The position numbers and the translations under genes are program-made. Positions 15,841-23,101 of a stretch of DNA of 45,335 nucleotides are shown piece after piece. Position 1 is the first letter of the stretch. Each line of letters begins with the position of its first letter. The stretch lies in the NCBI GenBank assembly GCA_900316745.1, contig ONEB01000015.1:1-45335 (forward strand), written 5' to 3'. Under the pieces are notes generated by a model, which was not told where the DNA came from, searched no databases, and saw only the letters and a list, made by a program, of their open reading frames with translations. This DNA is from an uncultured Eubacteriales bacterium (GTDB lineage Bacteria > Bacillota > Clostridia > Oscillospirales > Oscillospiraceae).

Positions 15841-18075
15841 TCAGAACGTTTTCTTGAATTCCTCGATCACGCCGCGCAGCTGCGTCAGCCGCTCGGGCTT
15901 GAGCTTCTTGCCGGAGCGGATCTCGTCGGCAAGCTCGGGGATCGCGCGGTGCACGGTCTCGACGAGCTCGGATTCGAAGCGCGCCATGTTCTCCATGGCG
16001 ATCTCGTCGGTGTAGCCCTCGGCGGCGGCGAAGATGCCGATGACCTGATCCGCCGCGTCCAGGGGCGAATACTGCGGCTGCTTCAAAAGCTCCGTCATGT
16101 GCGCGCCGCGGTCGAGCGTCTGGCGCGTCGCCTTGTCGAGGTCGGAGCCGAACTGCGCGAAGCTCGCCAGCTCCCGGTACTGCGCCAGATCCATGCGCAG
16201 GCGGCCGGCGACCTGCTTCATCGCGCCGAGCTGCGCAGCGCCGCCGACACGCGAGACCGAAAGACCCACGTTGATGGCAGGACGCACGCCGGAGTGGAAC
16301 AGATCCGTCTCAAGGAAGATCTGACCGTCCGTGATGGAGATGACGTTCGTCGGGATATAGGCGGAGATATCGCCCGCCTGCGTCTCGATGATGGGCAGCG
16401 CCGTCATGCTGCCGCCGCCCAGCTCGTCGGAAAGACGGGCCGCGCGCTCGAGAAGCCGGGAGTGCAGATAGAACACGTCGCCGGGGTACGCCTCGCGTCC
16501 GGGCGGGCGCTGCAGGAGCAGGGAAATCTCACGGTAGGCGACCGCCTGCTTGGAGAGGTCGTCATACACGATCAGGACGTCCTTGCCCGCATACATGAAC
16601 GCCTCGCCGATGGCGGCGCCGGCGTACGGCGCGATATAGAGCATCGGCGCGGGCTCCGACGCGTGCGCGCAGACGACGGTGGTATAGTCCATGGCGCCGT
16701 GGCTGCGCAGGGTCTCCACAACGCTCGCGACGGTGGATTCCTTCTGGCCGATGGCGACATAGATGCAGATCACGTCCTTGCCCTTCTGGTTCAGGATCGT
16801 GTCGATGGCGATGGCGGTTTTGCCGGTCTGGCGGTCGCCGATGATCAGCTCACGCTGACCGCGGCCGATCGGCACGAGCGCGTCGATGGCCTTGATGCCG
16901 GTCTGGAGCGGCACGGAGACGCTCTTGCGGTTGAGGACGCTCGGCGCGGGGCTTTCGATGGCGCGGTGCTCGACGGCGTTGATCGGGCCCTGTCCGTCCA
17001 CGGGACGTCCCAGCGCGTCCACGACGCGGCCGATCATGCAGTCGCCCACGGGCACCTCGATGATGCGGCCCGTACGGCGCACCGACATGCCCTCCTGCAC
17101 GTGCTCGTAGTTGCCGAGCAGGACCACGCCGACGTTTTCCGAGTCGAGGTCCATGACCATGCCGCGCAGGTCGCCCGGGAAGTCGAGCATTTCGCCCGCC
17201 ATGACGTCGGCAAGACCGGAGACGCGGCAGATGCCGTCCGACACGCTGATGACCTCGCCCGTCTGGAAGACGTCGATGTCGGTGTCTACGGCGGTGAGCT
17301 TCCGGCGGATGGATTCCGCGACCGTTTGCGTCTCGGCATCGGAGCGGAGCGAGTTGCGCTCCACGTCCTGCGTCAGGCGGTCGAGCTGGTGGGAGAGCGT
17401 GCCGTCATAGACCGTATCGCCGACGCGCATGCGCACGCCGCCGATGAGGTCCTTGTCCACCTCGTTGCGGCAGGAGATGAACGTCTCACACAGGATCTGC
17501 GTGAGCTTCTTCATCTCCTCGTCGGAGAGGGGCTCGGCGCTCGATATGGAAATATCCAGTTTCTTCAGTTCGTTCATATTCAAAATATCACTCGGCATTG
17601 CAGCCACAAGGTCCTTGATCTGTTGGATGAAGCTGTCTGTGAGTCCCTGACGGGCTTCGCTGTACTCATCGCCGCGGAGGATCTGCGCTGCCTCGTCCGC
17701 CACGAGGCGGATCGTGTGCGAGGCGACGCGGTTTTCCATGTCGGCGCGCAGCTGCGCCTCGGACTGGGCGGCGTTCAAGCGCACCTGCTCGGTCTCCTGC
17801 GCGCGCGCGTCGGCGGCGGCTTCGCTGTTTTCGGCTGCGCGGTCGTGCGCCTGCCGCAGCTGCGCCTCGTTTTCAGCGGCGGCTTTGGCGTTCGCGTCGG
17901 CGATATCCGCGCTCAGGCGCTCAGCTTCGCGCTCGGAGTCGGCGGCAGTCTGCAGGTCATCCGCGATCCGGTCTCGGCGCCCTGAGAACATGCGCCTGAT
18001 CATCTTGCGCGTGAGGAAAAACAGCACGCCGAACAGGATGAGGAAGTTGATGAGGCTAAACAAAAATTCTTTCAT
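15841..18075 (-). CDS. ATP synthase b'-delta-alpha fusion protein
   Basis: This single 744-residue frame joins three subunits. Residues 1-156 are a complete b-type stalk subunit: a membrane helix at 4-24 ([18 protein letters not shown]), a long Ala/Glu/Arg coiled coil, and a b-like end (VADEAAQIL to FIQQIKDL). Residues about 171-240 match the C-terminal domain of delta, ending [15 protein letters not shown] then [12 protein letters not shown]. The six-helix N-terminal domain of delta is not visible. Residues about 245-744 are a full-length alpha subunit with [10 protein letters not shown], Walker A GDRQTGKT at 413-420, and [16 protein letters not shown] at 18075 follows GGGAGG. There is no stop or frameshift within. 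No separate atpH or atpA is present. Mycobacterial b-delta fusions are a precedent for part of this, but fusion to alpha is unusual because F1 has three alpha and one delta. Confidence 0.93.
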   Translation of the reverse strand: MKEFLFSLINFLILFGVLFFLTRKMIRRMFSGRRDRIADDLQTAADSEREAERLSADIADANAKAAAENEAQLRQAHDRAAENSEAAADARAQETEQVRLNAAQSEAQLRADMENRVASHTIRLVADEAAQILRGDEYSEARQGLTDSFIQQIKDLVAAMPSDILNMNELKKLDISISSAEPLSDEEMKKLTQILCETFISCRNEVDKDLIGGVRMRVGDTVYDGTLSHQLDRLTQDVERNSLRSDAETQTVAESIRRKLTAVDTDIDVFQTGEVISVSDGICRVSGLADVMAGEMLDFPGDLRGMVMDLDSENVGVVLLGNYEHVQEGMSVRRTGRIIEVPVGDCMIGRVVDALGRPVDGQGPINAVEHRAIESPAPSVLNRKSVSVPLQTGIKAIDALVPIGRGQRELIIGDRQTGKTAIAIDTILNQKGKDVICIYVAIGQKESTVASVVETLRSHGAMDYTTVVCAHASEPAPMLYIAPYAGAAIGEAFMYAGKDVLIVYDDLSKQAVAYREISLLLQRPPGREAYPGDVFYLHSRLLERAARLSDELGGGSMTALPIIETQAGDISAYIPTNVISITDGQIFLETDLFHSGVRPAINVGLSVSRVGGAAQLGAMKQVAGRLRMDLAQYRELASFAQFGSDLDKATRQTLDRGAHMTELLKQPQYSPLDAADQVIGIFAAAEGYTDEIAMENMARFESELVETVHRAIPELADEIRSGKKLKPERLTQLRGVIEEFKKTF

Positions 18076-18085
18076 AGGGCCTCCC

Positions 18086-18514
18086 TCATTCCTGCTCGCG
18101 GTGCAGCAGCGCACCGGCCAGCATATTCGCAAGCTCCGGCACTTCCTGCTTTAGCGTCTCGGCAGCGGCAGTCTCCTCGTCACGCAGGGCAGCGCGCATG
18201 TCCTTCATGGACTGCGCAGCCTCCTGACGCGCCTGTTGGAGCGCGGCATTGCGCGCCTGCTCATCGCGGGCATGTCCCTCGGCGAGGATGGCGGCAGCGG
18301 CGGCGTTGTTCGCCTTGCGCCCCTCCAAAATGGAGGCGTCGTTTTCCTCGCGCTTTGCGCGGGCGTCGGCGCCCGCCTTTTTGCCGCGGGCGATCTTCCC
18401 GTCGCGCTGCTCCATAAACGTGAGCAGCGGATCAAACAGGAGCTTTTTGAGCACAAACAGCAGCACGACAAAGCAGATCACAGTCCAGATCAGTTCTGAA
18501 GCATAGATCGTCAA
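18086..18514 (-). CDS. atpF: F1Fo ATP synthase subunit b
   Basis: This 142-residue protein is the free b subunit of the peripheral stalk. A membrane helix occupies about 8-25 ([20 protein letters not shown]), split by family-typical charged residues, and is followed by an Arg/Glu/Ala coiled coil. The C-terminus [17 protein letters not shown] matches b subunits. The start appears to be TTG at 18514, with AGGAAGG eight bases upstream; no in-frame ATG or GTG fits the expected N-terminus. A TTG start could lower its output. The stop is ten bases before the fusion gene, whose N-terminus supplies a second, b'-like stalk helix. Confidence 0.9.
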   Translation of the reverse strand: MTIYASELIWTVICFVVLLFVLKKLLFDPLLTFMEQRDGKIARGKKAGADARAKREENDASILEGRKANNAAAAAILAEGHARDEQARNAALQQARQEAAQSMKDMRAALRDEETAAAETLKQEVPELANMLAGALLHREQE

Positions 18515-18549
18515 AACGTGTGCCTTCCTTTCTTACTGTTGCGTCCGGA

Positions 18550-18777
18550 TCAGAGCTTGCCGACGATCATGAACGCGATGACGAGACCGTAGATCGTGAG
18601 CGCCTCCATCATGGCGAGGGCGACGATCATGTTCGTACGGATCGTACCGGCGGCCTCCGGCTGGCGGGCAATGGCTTCCATAGCCTTTGCGGCAGTCAGG
18701 CCCTGACCGATGGCGGGGCCGATGGTGCTGAGCGCGATGGCAAGCGCGGCAGCCAGTGCGTAGATTGCAGTTCCCAT
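18550..18777 (-). CDS. atpE: F1Fo ATP synthase subunit c
   Basis: This 75-residue hairpin of two membrane helices forms the rotor ring. The polar loop ARQPEA (37-42) and the ion-binding Glu58 in [10 protein letters not shown] are plain, and Gln25 in GPAIGQG is also present. The segment [10 protein letters not shown] is the same as in cyanobacterial and chloroplast c subunits. Sodium-type rings usually have Ser or Thr right after the Glu, whereas Ala59 is found here, so proton coupling is predicted. AGGAGG lies ten bases upstream of the ATG. Confidence 0.96.
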   Translation of the reverse strand: MGTAIYALAAALAIALSTIGPAIGQGLTAAKAMEAIARQPEAAGTIRTNMIVALAMMEALTIYGLVIAFMIVGKL

Positions 18778-18835
18778 AGTGATTGTTCCTCCTATAGTTG
18801 TGTTTGGTGTATTCTAAAATAATTTTAGACAGGTG

Positions 18836-19495
18836 TTATTCCTCTTCGCCGATGGCCTCGGTGATATAAATGGAGATCAGCATCGTGAAAACCATGGCCT
18901 GAATGAGGCAGAAGAGCAGACTCAGAACGTGCATGACGATCGGCAGGCCGATGCCCGCGAGGTGACCGAGCTGCTCGGCGGCCAGCTCCTCGCCGTAGAG
19001 GTTGCCGTAGAGTCGCAGCGCGAGGGACACGGGATGCACGAACTGCTCGATGAGGTTCAGCGGCAGCATCAAAAAACACAGGAACATCGGCTGCAGAAAG
19101 CTTTTTCCATAGCCGCCGAGGCCCTGATGGCGCACCCCCTCAACCTGCGTGACGAGAAAGCCGATGATCGCGAGTCCCGCCGTGACGGAAAGGCTCGTCG
19201 TCGGCACGGCAAAGACGCTGCCGGCGCCGGGCAGGAGGCTGGAGTAGTTCGACACGACGATGAAGATGAAAAATGTCGCCATCAAGGGGAAATAGCGCTT
19301 GACATTGCTCTTGCCGAGGATGCCCTCGAAGAAGCCGTACAGCGCGCGCACCGCCATTTCGGCGATGTTTTGCAGCACGCCGGGCTTTTCTTTTAAATTG
19401 CGCGTGGCGAGGAAACTCAGCAGCGCGATCACCGCCACGATCACCCACATCGTAATGACGGGCTTTGTGATCCACGGGCCCATCTCAAATTTCAT
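18836..19495 (-). CDS. atpB: F1Fo ATP synthase subunit a
   Basis: This 219-residue membrane protein forms the ion half-channels against the c ring. The essential Arg161 sits in SLALRLYGNLYGEEL, and NYSSLLPG and PLNLIEQFVHP are conserved family segments. The ATG at 19495 has GGAGGTG nine bases upstream, which favours it over a GTG four codons earlier. The start overlaps the end of atpI by 11 bases, so the genes are translationally linked. Confidence 0.95.
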   Translation of the reverse strand: MKFEMGPWITKPVITMWVIVAVIALLSFLATRNLKEKPGVLQNIAEMAVRALYGFFEGILGKSNVKRYFPLMATFFIFIVVSNYSSLLPGAGSVFAVPTTSLSVTAGLAIIGFLVTQVEGVRHQGLGGYGKSFLQPMFLCFLMLPLNLIEQFVHPVSLALRLYGNLYGEELAAEQLGHLAGIGLPIVMHVLSLLFCLIQAMVFTMLISIYITEAIGEEE

Positions 19496-19850
19496 TGCTG
19501 GAAGCACCTCCGCTCTCGTTTTCGCCGTCCGCGCGCTTTTCGCTTTCGGCCAAGGCTGACTCCGACCACTGCCGGCTCAGCCGAACGATGAAATAAATGT
19601 TGCCGACGGACAGGCCGACCGCCGCGCCCAGCAGCGTGCCGACAAATCCCAGCGGCGAGACCTTTCGCAGGAGGAAAATGACGAGCAGCACGGCGAAGTT
19701 GATGAGCATGCGGATCATGTTTGTCGCCATGATGGCGGTCGCGGCGTCCTTGCGCATGGCGCGCTTGGTGATGCGCATGTTGCCATAGCCCACCGCAACA
19801 CCCACCGCCGCGCCGACCAGCGCGCCGATGAGCTCCGTTCCGAGCGCCAT
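19485..19850 (-). CDS. atpI: AtpI-like accessory protein of ATP synthase
   Basis: This 121-residue protein has four hydrophobic segments and a charged C-terminal tail. Position as the first gene of the atp operon, size and the glycine-rich segments (GALVGAAVGVAVGYGN and LLGAAVGLSVGNIYF) fit AtpI, an assembly factor that helps build the c ring. The family is weakly conserved, so the call rests largely on context. GGGAGGTGACGG precedes the ATG. It overlaps atpB by 11 bases. Confidence 0.78.
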   Translation of the reverse strand: MALGTELIGALVGAAVGVAVGYGNMRITKRAMRKDAATAIMATNMIRMLINFAVLLVIFLLRKVSPLGFVGTLLGAAVGLSVGNIYFIVRLSRQWSESALAESEKRADGENESGGASSNEI

Positions 19851-19910
19851 TTTCCGTCACCTCCCACAAAAACTCGACTTTTCGGTTGGAAAACATGTTC
19901 ATTCATCTTA

Positions 19911-19939
19911 GTATAACATGCGCGCCGTGCCCTTGTCAA
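19911..19939 (-). promoter_or_regulatory. Promoter of the ATP synthase operon
   Basis: On the minus strand a perfect TTGACA (19939-19934) is followed after 17 bp by TTATAC (19916-19911), with TATACT available at 18 bp. The start of transcription would be near 19903, leaving a 53-base leader before atpI. Confidence 0.75.
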
Positions 19940-19992
19940 AGCTTTGCTAAGATTTCTCGGAACGCATTTGCTTTTTGTGACCTCCGCACCAC

Positions 19993-20021
19993 TTCACAAA
20001 ACGGTTTTTTTCAGGTATACT
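19993..20021 (+). promoter_or_regulatory. Promoter of ispE
   Basis: TTCACA at 19993-19998 is followed after 17 bp by TATACT at 20016-20021. The ispE start codon is 35 bases downstream. Confidence 0.65.
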
Positions 20022-20055
20022 GGTTCAAACACGACCGTTCCCCGGAGGTGGGTAT

Positions 20056-20931
20056 ATGGAAATCCTGCGCGCCAAGGCGCATGCAAAACTGAATCTCTCG
20101 CTGGACGTGCTCTCGGGGCGCGAAGACGGCTACCACGATCTGTGCATGATCATGCAGAGCGTCGCCCTGCACGACGATCTGGCGATCCATCTGAACCGCA
20201 CGGGTGAGTTTGCCGCGCAGACGAACCGCGCCTATCTCCCGAACGACGAGCGCAACATTGCCCTGAAGGCGGCGAAGGTGTTCCTGCGCGAGACGGGGAA
20301 CGAGGGCTACGGTGCCTTCATCGCCATGCGCAAGCGCATTCCCGTGTGCGCGGGTCTCGGCGGCGGGTCGTCGGACGCGGCGGCGGTGCTGCGCGCGCTG
20401 AACCGCTATTTCAAGACCGGCCTGACGCAGCTCGAGCTCGAACAGATGGGCCTGCAGCTCGGCAGCGACGTGCCCTACTGCATCGCCGGCGGCACGATGC
20501 TCGCCGAGGGGCGCGGCGAGATTTTAACGCCCCTCGCCCAGCTCACGGAGACGGACGTCGTGATCTGCAAGCCGAACTTCCCCATCTCGACGCCGGAGCT
20601 CTTCGGGCGCATCGACAGCCGCACCTCCCGCTGCCGTCCGGACACCGTCGGCATCGCGAGCGCCATCGCGGCGGACGACAAGCGCGCGCTCGGCCAGCGG
20701 CTGTACAACGTGTTCGAGGACGTGCTCGACCGCCGCGCCAGAGACATCAACGCCATCAAAAGTACGCTCCTCTCCTGCGGCGCCTACGGCGCGTGCATGA
20801 GCGGCACGGGCTCGGCGGTGTTCGGCATCTTCCCGGACAGCGTCACCGCCCGCAGCGCGGCAAACACCCTCGCCCAGCTCCACCGCGAGACCTTCCTGAC
20901 GAAAACCATCGGCGCGCTGACGCACATGTGA
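20056..20931 (+). CDS. ispE: 4-diphosphocytidyl-2-C-methyl-D-erythritol kinase
   Basis: This 291-residue GHMP kinase phosphorylates CDP-methylerythritol in the MEP route to isoprenoids. The N-terminal AKAHAKLNLSLDV is typical of IspE, and the ATP-binding loop PVCAGLGGGSSDAAA is at 96-110. A C-terminal GACMSGTGSAVFGIF segment matches the third GHMP motif. Length is normal. CCGGAGGTGGG lies upstream of the ATG. A terminator hairpin follows the stop, and spoIIR begins immediately after its T run. Confidence 0.96.
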   Translation: MEILRAKAHAKLNLSLDVLSGREDGYHDLCMIMQSVALHDDLAIHLNRTGEFAAQTNRAYLPNDERNIALKAAKVFLRETGNEGYGAFIAMRKRIPVCAGLGGGSSDAAAVLRALNRYFKTGLTQLELEQMGLQLGSDVPYCIAGGTMLAEGRGEILTPLAQLTETDVVICKPNFPISTPELFGRIDSRTSRCRPDTVGIASAIAADDKRALGQRLYNVFEDVLDRRARDINAIKSTLLSCGAYGACMSGTGSAVFGIFPDSVTARSAANTLAQLHRETFLTKTIGALTHM

Positions 20932-20947
20932 CCGCCCGGTTTAAAAC

Positions 20948-20994
20948 ATTCCCGATCTGTCAACGATTACGACAGATCGGGAATTTTTCTTTTT
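20948..20994 (+). terminator. Terminator between ispE and spoIIR, abutting the spoIIR SD
   Basis: A 14-bp stem (20948-20961 with 20971-20984) is followed by TTTTT, C, TTTTT and then at once by GGAGG (20995-20999), the spoIIR ribosome-binding site. There is no room for a separate promoter downstream of it. Confidence 0.88.
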
Positions 20995-21006
20995 GGAGGC
21001 ATCAAC

Positions 21007-21606
21007 ATGGACGAAAACCGGACCTTACATCCCTGGGAGCTGGCGCTGCTGCTGAGCGTGTGCCTGACGCTCGTGGTCGGCGCGTGGGCGGGCGCGCGGC
21101 AGGAGGGGCTTTCGGACAGCCTCGTGCGGCTGCATGTGATCGCGGCTTCCGACTCAGCGGCCGATCAGGCCGAAAAGCTGCGCGTGCGCGACGCGGTGCT
21201 CTCCTATCTCGCGCCGAAGCTGGAGGCTGCGGAGTCGATCTCGGACGCCCGCGCCATCCTGCGCGCTGAGCAGGCAGGCATCCGGAAAGCGGCGCGGTCG
21301 GTGACGAGGCAGAACGTGACCGTGACGTTCACGCGCGAGCACTACCCCACGCGCGACTACGGCAGCTTCGCCCTGCCGGCGGGGACGTACCCCTCCCTGC
21401 GCGTGATCCTCGGGTCGGGGCAGGGGCACAACTGGTGGTGCGTGGTGTTCCCGCCGCTGTGCACGGCGGAGACGCTCGAAAACGCCGCGGTGGAAGCCCT
21501 TTCAGACGACGACGTCCGCCTCATCACGGCGGACGGGACGGACGTTGTGATCAAATTTCGCGTGCTGGAATGGTACGACGCGCTGAAAGAAGCGCTGACA
21601 AAATAA
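21007..21606 (+). CDS. spoIIR: Stage II sporulation protein R
   Basis: This 199-residue protein is the signal that, made in the forespore, activates processing of pro-sigma-E in the mother cell. It has an N-terminal membrane or signal segment (about 12-28), the conserved LVRLHVIAASDSAADQ followed by LRVRDAVL, and the hallmark HNWWCVVFPPLC near residues 140-151. It is the best marker in the window that the organism forms endospores. GGAGG is eight bases upstream of the ATG, directly after the T run of the ispE terminator. Forespore expression in other species uses sigma-F; no clear sigma-F site was found because the hairpin fills the gap. Confidence 0.93.
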   Translation: MDENRTLHPWELALLLSVCLTLVVGAWAGARQEGLSDSLVRLHVIAASDSAADQAEKLRVRDAVLSYLAPKLEAAESISDARAILRAEQAGIRKAARSVTRQNVTVTFTREHYPTRDYGSFALPAGTYPSLRVILGSGQGHNWWCVVFPPLCTAETLENAAVEALSDDDVRLITADGTDVVIKFRVLEWYDALKEALTK

Positions 21607-21750
21607 GCGGGCGGCAGATTGCCGTCCGCTACAATTAAATCTGATTTTTCGGCGACATGTGCGGCGAAAAATCTCCCTGAGGCGCGCGCTGCGCGCGCCC
21701 TCGCGCCGACCAACTGAGGCCCAGCCGAAGGCGATGGAGCGCGAGCAACT
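21606..21750. repeat. Hairpin-rich intergenic block
   Basis: Three inverted repeats follow the spoIIR stop. The first is an 11-bp stem (21606-21616 with 21620-21630) containing one G-U pair. The second has perfect 9-bp arms GATTTTTCG (21643-21651) and CGAAAAATC (21665-21673). The third is a GC-only palindrome around 21682-21700. No gene is seen. It may be a dispersed intergenic element or a structured RNA tail. Confidence 0.5.
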
Positions 21751-21785
21751 CAAAAGAGAGTCCGCGCTGCGGACTCTCTTTTGAA
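21751..21785. terminator. Bidirectional terminator, spoIIR / MBL-fold hydrolase
   Basis: A perfect 16-bp stem (21751-21766 with 21770-21785) has a GCT loop and AAAA/TTTT ends that give T tracts on both strands. It separates convergent spoIIR and the hydrolase gene. Confidence 0.85.
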
Positions 21786-21788
21786 GTC

Positions 21789-22406
21789 TTAATATCCTCT
21801 TCTCTGCAGCGCGGTCAGGTACGGATTGAATCGGCGCTCAAAGCTGAGCGTAGAGCTGTCCATGTGACCGGGGTAGACCTCAAAATCGCCGTCGAGCGCG
21901 GCGATCTTCGCCAGAGAGCGCAGCTCCTGCTCCATGTCGCCGCCGGGCATGTCCGTGCGGCCGCAGGAGCCGTTGAAGAGCGTATCGCCCGTAAAGAGCG
22001 CGTCCTCGACTCGGAGCGTGACGCCGCCGGGCGTGTGACCCGGGGTCTCCATGACGTGAAAGACGAGCGAGCCGACCGTGACGGTGTCGCCCTCTTTATA
22101 ATGCACGCTGCCCTCGGGGGCGGTGTAGGCAAAGCCGTCAAAGGTCAGGGCGGCGCCGTCGTCCATCTCGTGGATGTAGACCGGCGCGCCGGTCTCCTCG
22201 TGCAGCACGTCCACGGCGCCGACGTGGTCATAGTGCCCGTGCGTGAGCAGAATCGCGCGGCAGGTGAGGCGGTTGTCCTCCAGATACCAGAGGATCGTGT
22301 TCGACTCGTCGCCGGGATCGACCACGGCGCATTCGAGCGTCTTTTCGTCCGTGACGATGTAGCAGTTCGTCATCAGGTGCCCGACGGGCAAGCATTTAAT
22401 GAGCAT
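21789..22406 (-). CDS. MBL-fold metallo-hydrolase (glyoxalase II-like)
   Basis: This 205-residue protein has the metallo-beta-lactamase metal motif THGHYDHVGAVD, followed by the later histidine in ETPGHTPGGV, the aspartate in FTGDTLFNGSCGR and a final YPGHMD. These fit the hydroxyacylglutathione-hydrolase-like branch, which hydrolyses thioesters, but the exact substrate of such short members is usually unknown. The ATG at 22406 has GAGGAG seven bases upstream. It follows dtd by 11 bases, so the two form an operon, an arrangement common in Firmicutes near rel. Confidence 0.88.
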   Translation of the reverse strand: MLIKCLPVGHLMTNCYIVTDEKTLECAVVDPGDESNTILWYLEDNRLTCRAILLTHGHYDHVGAVDVLHEETGAPVYIHEMDDGAALTFDGFAYTAPEGSVHYKEGDTVTVGSLVFHVMETPGHTPGGVTLRVEDALFTGDTLFNGSCGRTDMPGGDMEQELRSLAKIAALDGDFEVYPGHMDSSTLSFERRFNPYLTALQRRGY

Positions 22407-22417
22407 AGAGATTCTCC

Positions 22418-22861
22418 TCAAAGATTATCGGTATCCAAAAGGATGGTAACCGGGCCGTCGTTCTGGGAATCGACGAGCATTTCCGCGCCGAACTCGCCCG
22501 TGCCGACGGTAAACCCGCGCTCGCGGCACTTTTCCACCACCCGCTCATACAGCGGGATGGCCGTCTCCGGGCGGGCGGCGTTCGTGAAGCCGGGGCGGCG
22601 GGACTTGCAGTCGGCAAAGAGCGTAAACTGGCTCACGATCAGAAGCTCGGCGCCCGCGTCGGCGGGATTGACGTTCATCTTCCCCTGCTCGTCCTCAAAG
22701 ATGCGCAGGCCGCAGATCTTGTCGGCGATCTTGTCCGCCTGCGCCTCAGTATCCTCTCTGTGGACGCCGAGCAGGACAAGGAAGCCCTTGCCGATTTTTG
22801 CTTTCACTTCGCCGCTGATCGTGACGGAGGCGTGATTCACGCGTGTCAGAACTGCGCGCAT
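22418..22861 (-). CDS. dtd: D-aminoacyl-tRNA deacylase
   Basis: This 147-residue enzyme removes D-amino acids (and glycine mischarged on tRNA-Ala) from tRNA. It starts MRAVLTRVNHASV, holds the catalytic-site motif SQFTL (about residues 77-81) and the C-terminal substrate-gate motif NDGPVT near 134-139. Length matches the family. AAAGGGTGAC precedes the ATG. The gene lies downstream of rel in the same direction, separated by a structured 219-base gap. Confidence 0.95.
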   Translation of the reverse strand: MRAVLTRVNHASVTISGEVKAKIGKGFLVLLGVHREDTEAQADKIADKICGLRIFEDEQGKMNVNPADAGAELLIVSQFTLFADCKSRRPGFTNAARPETAIPLYERVVEKCRERGFTVGTGEFGAEMLVDSQNDGPVTILLDTDNL

Positions 22862-22893
22862 ATTCAGTCACCCTTTCGGTCGTGTTTTATGAA

Positions 22894-23101
22894 TGTTATA
22901 ATCGACACATCGCACTCCCGCAACAGAGCAGCGGGGGAGCTCGAGGGGACAAAGGCCCGCCTCGAGTTCAATCCATCGTCGCCGCAAATAATGAAAAAAC
23001 AACGGCTTTTCCATTATTTGCCGATTGCGAAGCAATCATATCGGCGACTACGCAGTTTGCCAAATAAGCTCCTGACGAGCTTATTGGGCAAGCTGGTTTT
23101 T
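22894..23101 (+). ncRNA. Candidate small structured RNA, antisense to the 3' end of rel
   Basis: An extended -10 promoter (TGTTATAAT at 22894-22902, no good -35) points right. It is followed by inverted repeats CTCCCGC/GCGGGGGAG near 22914-22939 and CTCGAGG/CCTCGAG (22940-22946, 22960-22966). Next comes a predicted three-way junction closed by GTCGCCG (22978-22984) and CGGCGAC (23042-23048), containing stems 22985-22993/23012-23020 and 23023-23028/23032-23037. A final 19-bp hairpin (23053-23071 with 23077-23095, one mismatch and one G-U) precedes TTTTT at 23097-23101, as in an intrinsic terminator. The hairpin overlaps the rel stop on the other strand. A transcript would be about 190 bases. 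It could instead be a dispersed intergenic repeat. Confidence 0.45.

Noticed and set aside
15001-17985. A 994-codon open frame antisense to the ATP synthase genes
   Set aside because: It is a shadow of the GC-rich coding strand, has no SD, and its protein is a low-complexity Arg/His/Asp/Val mix. The opposite strand encodes clear ATP synthase subunits.
15841-18075. The b'-delta-alpha fusion as an assembly or frameshift artefact
   Set aside because: The frame is uninterrupted across all three parts, every domain is in the same phase, flanking genes have normal SDs and spacing, and the joints have plausible linkers. Resequencing would still be wise.
22894-23101. 6S RNA, SRP RNA, tmRNA or a riboswitch for dtd/rel
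   Set aside because: The fold is a string of separate stems rather than one long rod, no tRNA-like ends are present, and on the plus strand no gene lies directly downstream.
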